A stretch of DNA of 60,190 nt from Algibacillus agarilyticus (GCF_003286125.1 NZ_QMED01000025.1:1-60190), one strand, 5' to 3'; shown: positions 45,749-56,129, counted from the first letter of the stretch. Numbers and translations are program-made. Notes: a model not told the origin generated them from the sequence alone.

Positions 45749-45778
45749 GGCTGCTGAGTATAACACCACTCTGCAGCC
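45749..45778 (-). terminator. Terminator of the thrombospondin-type-3 gene
   Basis: GGCTGC-T-GAGT and ACTC-T-GCAGCC form a stem with one mismatch and an 8-base loop; on the minus strand it is followed by TTTTTT. Confidence 0.75.
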
Positions 45779-45825
45779 CTTAATATTACTGAACATATTA
45801 TAAACGAGACTGTATTAGATCAAAC

Positions 45826-48800
45826 TTAAATACCATCGCTATCCGCAACAGCCGGGTGGGTTCCCGCTAAGAATTCTTCCAGAGTTGTTAAACCATCTCC
45901 GTCCATATCCGCTGTCGCGTCGTTTCCATCATAGTCATTATAACCATGCAACGATTCCCATGCATTCGGTATACCGTCATTATCAAAATCATGTTTATAG
46001 ACTGGGTTATTCGGTGCAATATCATAACCATCATCTACGCCGTCATGGTCACTATCTGATAATTCGGGATCGGTACCCGCTAAAAATTCAGCGACATTGC
46101 TTAAACCATCGCCGTCTTCATCAAGCGCGCCGTCGAGATGATTATCATCGGCTAAAAATGCGTATCGGTATTCCCATTCCATCGGAATACCATCTCGGTC
46201 ACTATCAAAACTGTACTGCGAACTCAATGGAGCAAAGTCATCATTATCATTTGCGCCATCGTTATCCGTGTCAGCTTCTACTGGGTTGGTGCCTATTGCA
46301 AACTCTGCAACGTTATTCAGCCCGTCGCTATCCGTATCGGTAAAAGAATCATTCGCGCTTATATCTGAAAAGCCATACTGCTCTTCCCATGCATACGGTA
46401 ATCCATCATTATCAACATCGTATTGATAAGCTGAATTGAGAGGCGCAAAATCACTGCCATCAACAACACCGTCGCCATCCGTATCCGCTTTTGTGGGGTC
46501 TGTGCCCGCTAAAAACTCAGCGATATTATTGAAACCGTCCGCATCACTATCGCCTGTCGCATCTTGACTGTCTGTGTCACTTAAACCAAACAACGCTTCC
46601 CAAACGGCCGGGATCCCATCTTTGTCAGTATCAAGGCTATAAACCGGGTCAGTCGGGGCAAAATCATCATGATCATTAACGCCATCGCCATCGCTATCCG
46701 CAACGGCGGGGTGGGTTCCCGCTAAGAATTCTTCTAGAGTTGTTAAACCATCTCCGTCCATATCCGCTGTCGCGTCGTTTCCATCATAGTCATTGGAACC
46801 ATGCAACACTTCCCATGCATTCGGTATACCGTCATTATCAAAATCATGTTTATAGACTGGGTTATTCGGTGCAATATCATAACCATCATCTACGCCGTCA
46901 TGGTCACTATCTGATAATTCGGGATCGGTACCCGCTAAAAATTCAGCGACATTGCTTAAACCATCGCCGTCTTCATCAAGCGCGCCGTCAAGGTGATTAT
47001 CATCGGCTAAAAATGCGTATCGGTATTCCCATTCCATCGGGATACCATCTCGGTCACTATCAAAACTGTACTGCGCACTCAGTGGAGCAAAGTCATCATT
47101 ATCATTTGCGCCATCGTTATCCGTATCGGGGTTTAAAGGGTCAGTTCCATTAATCAACTCCACAGCATCAGAAACACCGTCGTTATCTGAATCGATAAGA
47201 ACAGGAATACATCCATCTACATCAACTACTTCGCCAGCGGGCGTATTTGCACATAGATCTTCAGCATCATTAACGCCATCGTTATCAGTATCGGGGTCGA
47301 ATGGGTCGGTTCCATTAATCAACTCTAATGCATCTGATATACCGTCGTTGTCTGTATCAAGCTGAGAAGGAGAACAACCCTCAATGTTTGCGACTTCATT
47401 AGTAGGCGTATTAGAACATAAATCTTGAGTATCATTAATTCCATCATGATCTTGGTCAAGGTCTGCTGGGCGCTGCATTAATATACTAATATTATCTAAA
47501 GCCACATCACCCCGATAATTACCATCTGCAATTGCACGAAACCTTAACTGAGAAACGGTATAACTGCTTAAGTCAACTTCAGTATCGATGTAACTTTCGG
47601 AATGTCCATTTTGCTGTTGCCCAGATAAATACCATACATCATTGATCCATTCACCAAAGCTCAATACATCAACAGCAAGCGAACCAATATCACTTCCATA
47701 CATATGATATTGAAATTTCAATTTTATATTTTCATTGGAAAGTAGAGGGCTAACTAAAAAAGCAGTATCACCTTTTGAATAAGCATGCCCAGAAGATGTT
47801 TCTAAGTAAATATAGTTGTTGCTAGTATTACCACCTCCTGACGGACCGGTATAATTTGAAGGTGTACTGTTATGGTGCAAAGTCCAATTATTATTATCAC
47901 CAAGTGATGTGTTAGCCCAATGACCTAAGTCAGTTTCAAAATCATCTCTGAACAGTGGAACCGGAACAGATTTATTATTAACATAAACGACAATGTTGGC
48001 TGTCGAACTTAGCTCACCATCTGAAACATTAACTACAAATTGGTTGTTCCCAAGATCCTGCTGGGTCGGGATCCCACTTATAGAGCCATCACTTTGAATA
48101 AGTAACCATTCAGGCCCCGAAACTTTAGTGAAAGAATATGTATCGCCATTTTTATCACTAGCATCATTAATTAGACTATCACTGTATAAAAAATCTTGAA
48201 AAGCGGCTGGTTTTGTTATCAAGTTCTCATTAAACACAGGTGCTACAGGTTCAATGGGATTATTAAGAATAGTAATATTATCGATAGCTATATCGCCACG
48301 ATATCCACCTTTAGCAGTCGCTCTAAATCGTAACTGAGAAACAGTAAACTGGTTTAAGTTCACCTTTACTTCTTCATAATCGGAGTTATGACTTAATTGC
48401 TGTTGATCTGCAAGTGACCAAATATTATTTATCCAGGATCCACCTTCTAGAACATCGATCGCTAAAGTACCAATTTCTCTACCATACATATGGTAATTAA
48501 AAATTAACTCAGTAGCTCCATCTTCAATTAGAGGGCTTTGTAATATAGCAGTATCACCTTTTGTATAAGCATGACCCGATGAAGTTTCTAAATATACATA
48601 ATAATTACTAGACTCAGCACCACTTGCTGGGCCTGTATTACTTGATGGTGTCCCGTTATTATCTCTTAGCCAATTTTTATTATCGCCTGAAGAGACATTA
48701 GTCCAATTACCTAAATCAGACTCAAAATCATCTATACTGATTTGAGTTGAATGTACTGAAAAGCTCCCCGTAGTTATAAAGGCGGTTAAAATTAAAGAAG

Positions 48801-48864
48801 CAGTTGAGCGTAACAACTGGTATTTTTTTTTATACCTGTAATCTGGGGTCGTGTGTTTTTTCAT
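45826..48864 (-). CDS. Secreted protein with two MAM-like domains and thrombospondin type 3 repeats
   Basis: This 1012-residue protein has a signal peptide ending near VHS. It has a MAM/CBM-like beta-sandwich (about 42-205), a cadherin-like Ig domain (about 212-295, GISG-type text SDGSISGIPTQQD), a second MAM-like domain (about 302-462), and then thrombospondin-type-3 calcium repeats to the end (DxDxDGxxD units such as DTDNDGVNDAEDLC). The two sandwich domains are paralogous. The C-terminus stops abruptly at AVADSDGI inside a repeat, with no sorting signal, where other copies continue DGVNDHDDFAP. It may bind ulvan or the cell wall outside the cell. It lies downstream of the receptor and lipoprotein genes on the same strand. 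Confidence 0.85.
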   Translation of the reverse strand: MKKHTTPDYRYKKKYQLLRSTASLILTAFITTGSFSVHSTQISIDDFESDLGNWTNVSSGDNKNWLRDNNGTPSSNTGPASGAESSNYYVYLETSSGHAYTKGDTAILQSPLIEDGATELIFNYHMYGREIGTLAIDVLEGGSWINNIWSLADQQQLSHNSDYEEVKVNLNQFTVSQLRFRATAKGGYRGDIAIDNITILNNPIEPVAPVFNENLITKPAAFQDFLYSDSLINDASDKNGDTYSFTKVSGPEWLLIQSDGSISGIPTQQDLGNNQFVVNVSDGELSSTANIVVYVNNKSVPVPLFRDDFETDLGHWANTSLGDNNNWTLHHNSTPSNYTGPSGGGNTSNNYIYLETSSGHAYSKGDTAFLVSPLLSNENIKLKFQYHMYGSDIGSLAVDVLSFGEWINDVWYLSGQQQNGHSESYIDTEVDLSSYTVSQLRFRAIADGNYRGDVALDNISILMQRPADLDQDHDGINDTQDLCSNTPTNEVANIEGCSPSQLDTDNDGISDALELINGTDPFDPDTDNDGVNDAEDLCANTPAGEVVDVDGCIPVLIDSDNDGVSDAVELINGTDPLNPDTDNDGANDNDDFAPLSAQYSFDSDRDGIPMEWEYRYAFLADDNHLDGALDEDGDGLSNVAEFLAGTDPELSDSDHDGVDDGYDIAPNNPVYKHDFDNDGIPNAWEVLHGSNDYDGNDATADMDGDGLTTLEEFLAGTHPAVADSDGDGVNDHDDFAPTDPVYSLDTDKDGIPAVWEALFGLSDTDSQDATGDSDADGFNNIAEFLAGTDPTKADTDGDGVVDGSDFAPLNSAYQYDVDNDGLPYAWEEQYGFSDISANDSFTDTDSDGLNNVAEFAIGTNPVEADTDNDGANDNDDFAPLSSQYSFDSDRDGIPMEWEYRYAFLADDNHLDGALDEDGDGLSNVAEFLAGTDPELSDSDHDGVDDGYDIAPNNPVYKHDFDNDGIPNAWESLHGYNDYDGNDATADMDGDGLTTLEEFLAGTHPAVADSDGI
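45836..46271. repeat. 436-bp near-identical direct repeat, unit 1
   Basis: It matches 46691-47126 almost base for base, 855 bp apart, inside the thrombospondin-type-3 coding region. The near identity at DNA level points to a recent duplication or gene conversion. Confidence 0.85.
46691..47126. repeat. 436-bp near-identical direct repeat, unit 2
   Basis: This is the second unit of the internal duplication starting at 45836. It encodes the same run of calcium-binding repeats as unit 1. Confidence 0.85.
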
Positions 48865-49308
48865 AATTAAAATACCCTTTAAAATTTGAAATTGTTATGG
48901 ACTGTAACAAGGCAGACAAAACAATAAGTTATTTGCGGCGTTAGGATAAATGAAACAAACGAATGTCCCAAGTGGTTTTTGATTATTCCCCTTAAATACA
49001 TAAAAAACCACTTATATCTTACATAAATAACCTTATTATATTTGTTATAAAACTAACTTTTAATCAATATCTATATTCAATTACATTTTTTAACAATGAA
49101 TAATCTTAGGAATGAAATGAGTAAAGTAGGGTACAAATAGACAGCACGTGATCTTATAATTTAATTGAAGAATTAATAATACATATTATTAACAAGTGAC
49201 TAGTGTATATACTGTATGCAAAAAAATAGCGCTAACTGAGTAGCGCTATTTTTAATACTTAAACCGCTTGTCTATTAATAAGGTCGTGCCCTATTAATTT
49301 AGCCTTGA
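48865..49308. other. Intergenic region between the TSP3 gene and the lipoprotein gene
   Basis: This 444-bp gap is AT-rich and has no gene. It should contain the promoter of the minus-strand TSP3 gene. Near its far end lies the terminator at 49222-49253. Confidence 0.5.
49222..49253. terminator. Terminator of the VCBS-like lipoprotein gene
   Basis: AAAAATAGCGCTA and TAGCGCTATTTTT form a perfect 13-bp stem with a 6-base loop, T-rich on both strands, 55 bases past the minus-strand stop. Confidence 0.85.
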
Positions 49309-51021
49309 TTAAGGTTTAGCTAGTGGGCTAACCATAGTTGCTTTTGTTGCAGAGTTATTAACATCTAATTCAAGTGCAGCACCTTCGGCTAAATCATCAA
49401 AGTTTTGAGTGTAAATAGCATTAGTTCCAGCAACGTCAGAATAAATGACGTAATCATCAACATAAACACCACCTCCTGAACCGCCTTTTGTTGAAACTTG
49501 CATTAGCTTAGAACCGATGCCAACGATAAAGCTCGCAATACTGAAAGATGGGAAGACTTCACCAGAAATCTCGCCGCCCGCAGAAGTCACAGGGGTACCA
49601 TTAATCGATAATGAAATCACAGGAAAACCACCTACTTTAGCATCAGTAGCTGCATTCCAAGTAAAGGCTAAATCATGCCAATCACCAGGCGTGTGAGCTT
49701 GATCCAAAGTGAATGTTGCTTTAGTACCGCTACCATTCATCAGTTTAATTTGACCGTTTGAACGCAGTGTAATAGCCGCCATGGTGCGCTTATCATCTGT
49801 ATTTACGCTTCGACCATAAAATATTATTTTTGCGTCTTTAGTACCAGATGCTTCATAATTAAATTTTAAAGTCATTTTACCTGATTCGTGAGCATCCGCT
49901 GGCAAGTCAATTCTAAATATACCATCGGCCGCTCCACCATCAACTTTTGCCGTTAAATTACCACCCACTAAACCATTCACCGTAATAGGAATATCAACAG
50001 CCGTGCCATCAACTGACATTACTTTGATTGACTCCATTAATGGGGTTGGCGCTTCACCGTCGCCTTTAAGTGCTACCACTTCAGCGTTAGTTGCATCGAG
50101 TTTATAAGTCCAAGCACCGGCTTCATCAATCGAGAAAGTACCATAGCTTGTTGCAACCGCATCTTGTGTTTGAAACTTAGCTTGGTCAAAGTTAACATCC
50201 GTTATTGTCAATTCGCCATCGGCATCAACACTATTAACATTAACCATTGCCGTTGCTTCACCAGCTTCATCAATAGGTAAACCTTCAATAACGGCAGGCA
50301 CAAGTTGAGAGCCTTTAACCGTTATAGTTACTGTACCTTCAGTGCCGTCAGCTGATTTAATAATAAAGGTATCTTCTAATGAAGGCGGCGTATCGGTTTC
50401 TTCAGTGTAATTTAAAGCCATTACATCTGTATTTGTTTCGTCTAAATCATACGTCCATTCGCCTTTACCACTATCAAAGCTCACCGAACCATACATTGCA
50501 GTTGGCGTTTGGTCAGCCGCAAATAAAGCCTCAGCTGGGTTTGCATCCGTTACTTTGATTGCAGAAGTCGCTGTGCCATCATCATAAAAAACAGAATAGG
50601 TTAATGCACCGCTAAATTTAGCAGGAACATCAATACCTGCAATTTTAAGCGCGACAGACGTTGTTGTGCCGTCAAATGCCTTAACCGTAAACGGGTTTTC
50701 AATTAACGAAGGCATATCAGAGCTAACCAAAGCAACAACATTTTCATTCGCGTTATCAATTACATATTCCCATTCGCCAGCGGCATTAACCGAAAAAGTA
50801 CCAAATTGCCCTATCGTGGTAGCCGGATATACTAATGACTCACCAGGGTTTACATCATTGACTTTTACCGTGCCCATTGAAGACGCGGCTTTAGTTGCCG
50901 TGCCTGAAAAATCACCACTAAATTCGGCTGGTGATTCAGCCACTATTGTTTGTTCATCATCGCTACCACAGGCGGTTAAGGCAGCAATAATTGATAAAGT
51001 TAGGAATTGTTTTTTCATCAT
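49309..51021 (-). CDS. VCBS-like repeat and LamG-like lipoprotein (putative surface glycan-binding protein 1)
   Basis: This 570-residue lipoprotein (lipobox LTAC, AGGAAA before ATG) has three related domains of about 100 residues (about 33-130, 135-235, 240-345), each with the VCBS signature GTFSVNAAGEWEYVIDN / YGTFSIDEAGAWTYKLD. The C-terminal domain (about 355-570) is a LamG/concanavalin-like sandwich (LKFNYEASGT, DWHDLAFTWN, VYVDDYVIYSD). No catalytic motif is evident. It pairs with the next lipoprotein and the TonB-dependent receptor on the same strand. A role in holding ulvan chains at the outer membrane, like SusD/SGBP proteins in Bacteroidetes, is inferred from context. Confidence 0.75.
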   Translation of the reverse strand: MMKKQFLTLSIIAALTACGSDDEQTIVAESPAEFSGDFSGTATKAASSMGTVKVNDVNPGESLVYPATTIGQFGTFSVNAAGEWEYVIDNANENVVALVSSDMPSLIENPFTVKAFDGTTTSVALKIAGIDVPAKFSGALTYSVFYDDGTATSAIKVTDANPAEALFAADQTPTAMYGSVSFDSGKGEWTYDLDETNTDVMALNYTEETDTPPSLEDTFIIKSADGTEGTVTITVKGSQLVPAVIEGLPIDEAGEATAMVNVNSVDADGELTITDVNFDQAKFQTQDAVATSYGTFSIDEAGAWTYKLDATNAEVVALKGDGEAPTPLMESIKVMSVDGTAVDIPITVNGLVGGNLTAKVDGGAADGIFRIDLPADAHESGKMTLKFNYEASGTKDAKIIFYGRSVNTDDKRTMAAITLRSNGQIKLMNGSGTKATFTLDQAHTPGDWHDLAFTWNAATDAKVGGFPVISLSINGTPVTSAGGEISGEVFPSFSIASFIVGIGSKLMQVSTKGGSGGGVYVDDYVIYSDVAGTNAIYTQNFDDLAEGAALELDVNNSATKATMVSPLAKP

Positions 51022-51098
51022 TTTTTCCTGTTATATATTCTTTTTGCTCAATTCATGAGAAAGCTTAGAGCGTTTGTCTAAGCGCTAACAAAATCTGA

Positions 51099-52610
51099 CT
51101 ACAGTTCAATAACGGCTATTACGTTATCTGTTGTTTTTGATTTATAGAACGGGCTACCTCGGTCTGTGACTTTGTCACCCGAAGCTGTATCCTGAAAATC
51201 GTCTTCAAAAATTGGCGTTGATAACGCGTCAGCATTTGGGTCGTCATAAATTTTAATATCATCAATAAATACAGCCCCTACTCCACCATTATTAGCATTT
51301 TTAGGCATCGTAAATTGAATTTCTGATACATTGTCAGTTAAGCTGTAACTCGCTAATGTTTGAGCAAGGAAAGGTTGAGTTGGGTCAGCCGGAATAGCAT
51401 CATGTGACGAGCTTACTGTCTCGCCATTGATTTTCATGGTTAATAATGCAGGCAAGCCTGAATTTTTCTGCCAAGTGATTTCAATATCGAACCATTTACC
51501 TGCTTCATGCGGCTGATCAAAAATAACATAATCATCAAGAATGTTATTGCTTACCGGATCTCTTTCGTAGTTTTTACCTAAGTATGAACCACCCACTTCA
51601 ATTTTAGGCGAATACATTTCAATGATGCCATCGAATGAAGCACGAACATGCGCGACACGTCTTTTTTCTGAGTTGTAACGAGAACCAATAACACCAAAAC
51701 CGGCTTTCGAAGGCGCATCAGGCGTTACTTTAGCTCTGAATGTTAATTTACCTTGTTCACGCATACCCGTTGTGATGCCACCATTATCTTTAGTAATAAT
51801 AGATAACAATGGTGTTTCATCTTTCAAGCTAGGTAATTTGGCAGCAAAGTTTAAAGGGGCCCCCGTTACTCTTAATGAAAATTCTTTAGTTGTTCCATCT
51901 TTAGACATAATGGTGAACGTTTCTTCAACAAAATCTTCTGGTTCAACAAGTACTTGTAACTCTGGCAATGTATTGTCTAGTTTATAGTTCCAAACACCAT
52001 CGGCTGAGATAGTGAATGAGCCATATTTAGATTTCGGCGTGTCATCTTCGGTAACAACCATAAACGAAGATTGGTCAAAGTTTTGATCATATACACGTGC
52101 TAAACCAATCGCATCGGTTTGGTTCATCGCAACATTAGCAACAAACGACCCTTGAAATTCAGCTTCAAGATCAGGTGCTAAACCTTTAATAATAAAGTTA
52201 ATTTCGCTTGTTGTACCATCTAAAGACGTTAACGTAATTGAATCAGTCAAAGTACCATTTGGGTTGTCCATAATAGCGGCAACTTCAGCGTTCGTTTCAT
52301 CTAAGTCATATGTCCACGCGCCATCACCCGCTTCGGTCATGGTAAAGGTGCCATACATAGCTTCGGGTATAAGTGTGTAATCTGGATCAGCTTCGCCGTA
52401 GTTAACATCGGTTACACCAATAACACCAGAGGCACTACCATGACCCGTTGTTAGTTCAACATCTAACCCTTTGCCTGTGGTGCCAAAAAAGCCGACTTCA
52501 GTTTTAAACTCATTATTAAAATTTGCTGCTACTTTTTTAGCAGCGCTGTTATCTATTTCACATGCAGATAAGGCAGCAATCATAGATAAAGCAAGGATTT
52601 GTTTTTTCAT
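51099..52610 (-). CDS. VCBS-like repeat and LamG-like lipoprotein (putative surface glycan-binding protein 2)
   Basis: This 503-residue protein has a short lipoprotein signal (lipobox LSAC). It has two VCBS-like domains (about 38-140 and 145-250, with YGTFTMTEAGDGAWTYDLD and YGSFTISADGVWNYKLD) and a C-terminal LamG-like sandwich (about 255-500, KLTFRAKVTP, GKWFDIEITWQ, FIDDIKIYDD). It shares this plan with the 570-residue neighbour but has one repeat fewer. Only 77 bases separate the two, so they are probably cotranscribed behind the TonB receptor. The sandwich domain also resembles those of alginate-lyase-like proteins, but no lyase residues stand out. Function is inferred as ulvan binding. 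Confidence 0.75.
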   Translation of the reverse strand: MKKQILALSMIAALSACEIDNSAAKKVAANFNNEFKTEVGFFGTTGKGLDVELTTGHGSASGVIGVTDVNYGEADPDYTLIPEAMYGTFTMTEAGDGAWTYDLDETNAEVAAIMDNPNGTLTDSITLTSLDGTTSEINFIIKGLAPDLEAEFQGSFVANVAMNQTDAIGLARVYDQNFDQSSFMVVTEDDTPKSKYGSFTISADGVWNYKLDNTLPELQVLVEPEDFVEETFTIMSKDGTTKEFSLRVTGAPLNFAAKLPSLKDETPLLSIITKDNGGITTGMREQGKLTFRAKVTPDAPSKAGFGVIGSRYNSEKRRVAHVRASFDGIIEMYSPKIEVGGSYLGKNYERDPVSNNILDDYVIFDQPHEAGKWFDIEITWQKNSGLPALLTMKINGETVSSSHDAIPADPTQPFLAQTLASYSLTDNVSEIQFTMPKNANNGGVGAVFIDDIKIYDDPNADALSTPIFEDDFQDTASGDKVTDRGSPFYKSKTTDNVIAVIEL

Positions 52611-52721
52611 TTGCTTGTTCCCGTAAATTCTATTCTAGTATTGATTGCGTAATGCGACGGGTTATACGATAAAGCCGCATTTACGCAATTAAAAAACGTA
52701 TAAAGTTAATTGTCGCGCGAA

Positions 52722-55700
52722 TTAAAAGTTGTAACTTAAGCTAACAACATAAGTTCGACCGGCAAAACGGATACGGTTGATCGCGTCTTCATTACCACCA
52801 ATATATTCATATTCTTGACGGTTATTGAGGTTAATCGCCTTGAAGTTAACTTTAATACCCTTACCAAATCGATAAGAAGTCGACATATCTAAACGGCCAC
52901 CTGCAGTTTGCGTACGCGCATCACTTCCAAGGAAAGAGGTTGTTCCGCCTGCACTTAATAACTTTTCGTCTTGCCAGTTGTAGGCTAATCGAATACTGGC
53001 ACCGTCATTTTCGTAATAACCAATTAAGTTATATGAATAAGGCGCAATTCGAGTCATTGGTTGTCCGCCACCCTCATCTAAATCAACTTTAGTGAAGTTA
53101 AATACCCCACCAAAACCGTTCCAAGGGTAAGGTAAGAAGTCTAATTTTTGTTGTACAGCCAACTCATAACCAGTAACCTTAATTGGAATATTACTGTTGA
53201 ATGTTTCTTTAATCGTAACAGTACGATTACTAACGATGTCTTCACCATTACCTGGATCAAAATCACCGACTTCTTGACATTTTCCGTTAGAAGAACCATC
53301 TTGAATAAGCTCTAACTCTCCAACATTGTATTTTTCATGATCACCAACCGGACAAATCGTTTGTGTAAGAATTTGACCTTGGATCTCTTTAGTAAATATA
53401 CCCACTGATAAGGCTGAACCTTCGCGGTTATACCAAGCTAAAGAAAGGTCAAAATTTTCAGATGTGTAAGGTAATACTTCTGCTTTCGAGTTTTCTAATC
53501 TTACTCGCGTTCGCGTATTCGTATTGACTGGGCTTGGCGTTTGCGCTAACAAGTTAGGACGAACAAGCCCTTTTGAATAAGCGGTACGAAATACAACGTC
53601 GTCGGTTAAATCAACTGCGATGTTAAACGAAGGTAATGTATGGTCATAATCAGTTTCGGTTAATACAGCGATGGGTTTTTCTTCATCATCAAAACCTTGT
53701 CCAATTACATCATTGGTTGTTTCGATATAACGCACACCAAAGTTACCGGTGTAGCTCATTCCCGCAATTTCACCTTCATACATATTCATTAAATAAACCG
53801 CGTTAATAACTTGGTCAGCTGAGAAGTTGAAACGATAATTTTCGTTCAGACCGGCTTCGCCATCAGTCTCAGGGTCACCCGTTTTTAACTTAACCGCAAA
53901 ACCGGTTGGGTCAGCTATCGCTACATCTTCGATGATGTTGCCATCTTCATCATAGGCAACCATATCTTGCTGCACTAAAGTGGCTAAGTTTCTCGAATCC
54001 AGTACTTTCCAACCGTCACTCGACCCATAATGACCAGGGTAGTCACCATTAAAATAAACAGTCTGCCCATCTGATGATAATTGGTCTTTATATAATACAT
54101 CGCCATTAATTTGCGATAAGTTCATCGCACCGCCGCCGACACGGACATCATAAGTATCGAGAATTTCACGAGAATGGCGACCACCAAACTTAATGCTCGA
54201 AATTCTAAATAAATCATTACCGATATCAGTATAACGTTCGAAGTTAAGTTCGCCCGATTCATACTCACGCTCTGGACGTTGCACACGACCATTTACATAA
54301 TAATCGAGTGACTTACCACCAAATTTAGCTAAAGCATCTTCACGCTCTTTAAGTTGAGCTGCACGCGCCTCTGCTTCTTCTGGAGTTAAAGCCGCTTCTT
54401 GCTCAGCCGTTAACTCAGCCGGAGCCGCAGGAAAATACCCAGCAGGAAAATGACTTTCTACTAATGGGTTAATCTTAGGGTCTAACGTGCTACCAAAGCT
54501 GGTTAATGGCACACTTTTCCAACCATTAGCACCTCGTTTCCAGGCATTTTCGCCTAAATCATAAAGCGGCTCACCTGTTTCAGGGTCAACCTGCGCTAAT
54601 ACACCATTCACATCTGAGTAGTTCCAATTATCAAACCCAGTTAATGTTGCAAATGCATTACTTAAATCACCATTACCTGTATTAATTTCGGCATTCAGTC
54701 CCGTTGCAGCGTAATACAATCTGTCACTCGAATCTAAATCGGTATATTGTTTATTGGTTTTATTTTGGTGACGTAAATCTAAACCAGACATATGAAATTC
54801 ATTAAGTGATTCAGATTTACTCACCGTACCATCAATAACCCAATCATCTGTTATGTAATCAGCGTATAAAAATATGCCTTTTGCTTCTTCTTTTTGCGAA
54901 GATAGACGGTTAGATGGTGTCCACGATACATTCGTCATTTGTGCATGTGTTACCGCATAAACCGGAATTGTCGCTAGGTCAGGGTGATGAATGGCTGGAT
55001 TATAGGCCGGATTAGCATTATCGCTTAAGCGTATAGGTGCACCAATCGGCGTCACTTTTTGCGTATCGAGTCGTCCTTTGTCATCATCGCGGCCAATAGA
55101 ATATTGAACATCTTCCATATTACTATCGCCTAAATCACGACGCGTAAATAAGAAATTAGCCCCTATTTTTAATGACTCTGTCGCTTGAAATTCAATGTTA
55201 CCCGTTGCCGACAATCGATCACCACGTGAATTTTCAGTAACTTGCCCTGCTTTACCAATTACTTTTACAATGGCAAGCGGATCATTAATACCGTGCTGAG
55301 CTTTATAGGCATTTAGGTCTTCGGCGCTAATAAAGCCCGTATCATGTATCGCGTTATTCTCAACGGTATTTAATGAAGTATATTGTGTGAAGTTTGCCGT
55401 ATCACGACGGAAATTTTGCTCAGAGGCTGCCACTTTAAAGGCAACCGCTAATTTATCTTTAATTAAATGTTTAGTCGCCGATATTTTAATCTCGTTATCC
55501 CATGATTCAGATAACTCTTCGTAACGACTACCAAAATTAAGTGAATATTTGCCGTCTTTTTTACCTAAAGCGCGTTGTAATTTTTTATCAACTGAACCCG
55601 CGATGCCACCTTCTTGCATATCAGCGGTTGTTGCTTTAACCACGTTTACACCATCAAATACACTGGCTTCAAATGAACCAAATGGGTTTGACCCACCTAC

Positions 55701-56129
55701 GTTACCGGCACTTCGACTTGGCGTGGCAAATGACTGACCTTCAGCCGTTGTTTTAACAAAGCCGCCAGATAAACCACGCAAGTTAATTTCTGAATTACGT
55801 GAACCATCATCTGTATTTAACTGAATACCGGGGATAGCTTGTAATGCTTCACCTAAATCAAGAGCCGGTAATGAATCCATGTCTTTGGCTGAAATCGCAT
55901 CAATAATAGAAGGCGCATCGCGTTTTGATAAAAGCGCCGACTCTAGTGAACCACGAACACCAGTGATTTCGATTGTTTCCATTTCCTCTGAAGCACTATT
56001 TTGCTCTATCGCAGCACGTACTTCTTGAGCGATAACAGAAGGTGCGCTGATACTCATTAATAAGCCAGCAGCAGACCCTACAAGGACGCTTCTATTTAAA
56101 CTCTTATTTTTATTATGTCTTTTAGACAT
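52722..56129 (-). CDS. TonB-dependent outer-membrane receptor for oligosaccharide uptake
   Basis: This 1135-residue protein has a signal peptide ending VIAQE. A TonB-box-like segment (METIEITGVRGSLESAL) leads into the plug domain (APSIIDAISAKDMDSLPALDLGEALQAIPGIQ, then SEINLRGLSG), and a long beta-barrel ends in the aromatic VVSLSYNF. This is the form of the CarB/polysaccharide TonB receptors of Alteromonadales. GGGAGA lies before the ATG. It heads a minus-strand group with the two VCBS-like lipoproteins and probably imports ulvan oligosaccharides into the periplasm with energy from TonB/ExbBD encoded elsewhere. Length is typical. Confidence 0.94.
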   Translation of the reverse strand: MSKRHNKNKSLNRSVLVGSAAGLLMSISAPSVIAQEVRAAIEQNSASEEMETIEITGVRGSLESALLSKRDAPSIIDAISAKDMDSLPALDLGEALQAIPGIQLNTDDGSRNSEINLRGLSGGFVKTTAEGQSFATPSRSAGNVGGSNPFGSFEASVFDGVNVVKATTADMQEGGIAGSVDKKLQRALGKKDGKYSLNFGSRYEELSESWDNEIKISATKHLIKDKLAVAFKVAASEQNFRRDTANFTQYTSLNTVENNAIHDTGFISAEDLNAYKAQHGINDPLAIVKVIGKAGQVTENSRGDRLSATGNIEFQATESLKIGANFLFTRRDLGDSNMEDVQYSIGRDDDKGRLDTQKVTPIGAPIRLSDNANPAYNPAIHHPDLATIPVYAVTHAQMTNVSWTPSNRLSSQKEEAKGIFLYADYITDDWVIDGTVSKSESLNEFHMSGLDLRHQNKTNKQYTDLDSSDRLYYAATGLNAEINTGNGDLSNAFATLTGFDNWNYSDVNGVLAQVDPETGEPLYDLGENAWKRGANGWKSVPLTSFGSTLDPKINPLVESHFPAGYFPAAPAELTAEQEAALTPEEAEARAAQLKEREDALAKFGGKSLDYYVNGRVQRPEREYESGELNFERYTDIGNDLFRISSIKFGGRHSREILDTYDVRVGGGAMNLSQINGDVLYKDQLSSDGQTVYFNGDYPGHYGSSDGWKVLDSRNLATLVQQDMVAYDEDGNIIEDVAIADPTGFAVKLKTGDPETDGEAGLNENYRFNFSADQVINAVYLMNMYEGEIAGMSYTGNFGVRYIETTNDVIGQGFDDEEKPIAVLTETDYDHTLPSFNIAVDLTDDVVFRTAYSKGLVRPNLLAQTPSPVNTNTRTRVRLENSKAEVLPYTSENFDLSLAWYNREGSALSVGIFTKEIQGQILTQTICPVGDHEKYNVGELELIQDGSSNGKCQEVGDFDPGNGEDIVSNRTVTIKETFNSNIPIKVTGYELAVQQKLDFLPYPWNGFGGVFNFTKVDLDEGGGQPMTRIAPYSYNLIGYYENDGASIRLAYNWQDEKLLSAGGTTSFLGSDARTQTAGGRLDMSTSYRFGKGIKVNFKAINLNNRQEYEYIGGNEDAINRIRFAGRTYVVSLSYNF

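Noticed and set aside
45836-47126. Regularly repeated DNA that might suggest a CRISPR array
   Set aside because: The repeats are protein-coding calcium motifs without short palindromic repeats or unique spacers, and there are no cas genes.
45885-47153. Open frames on the plus strand inside the thrombospondin-type-3 gene, rich in His, Arg and Tyr
   Set aside because: They are antisense shadows of the Asp/Asn-rich calcium repeats; their repeated composition follows from the repeat codons and there is no start context.
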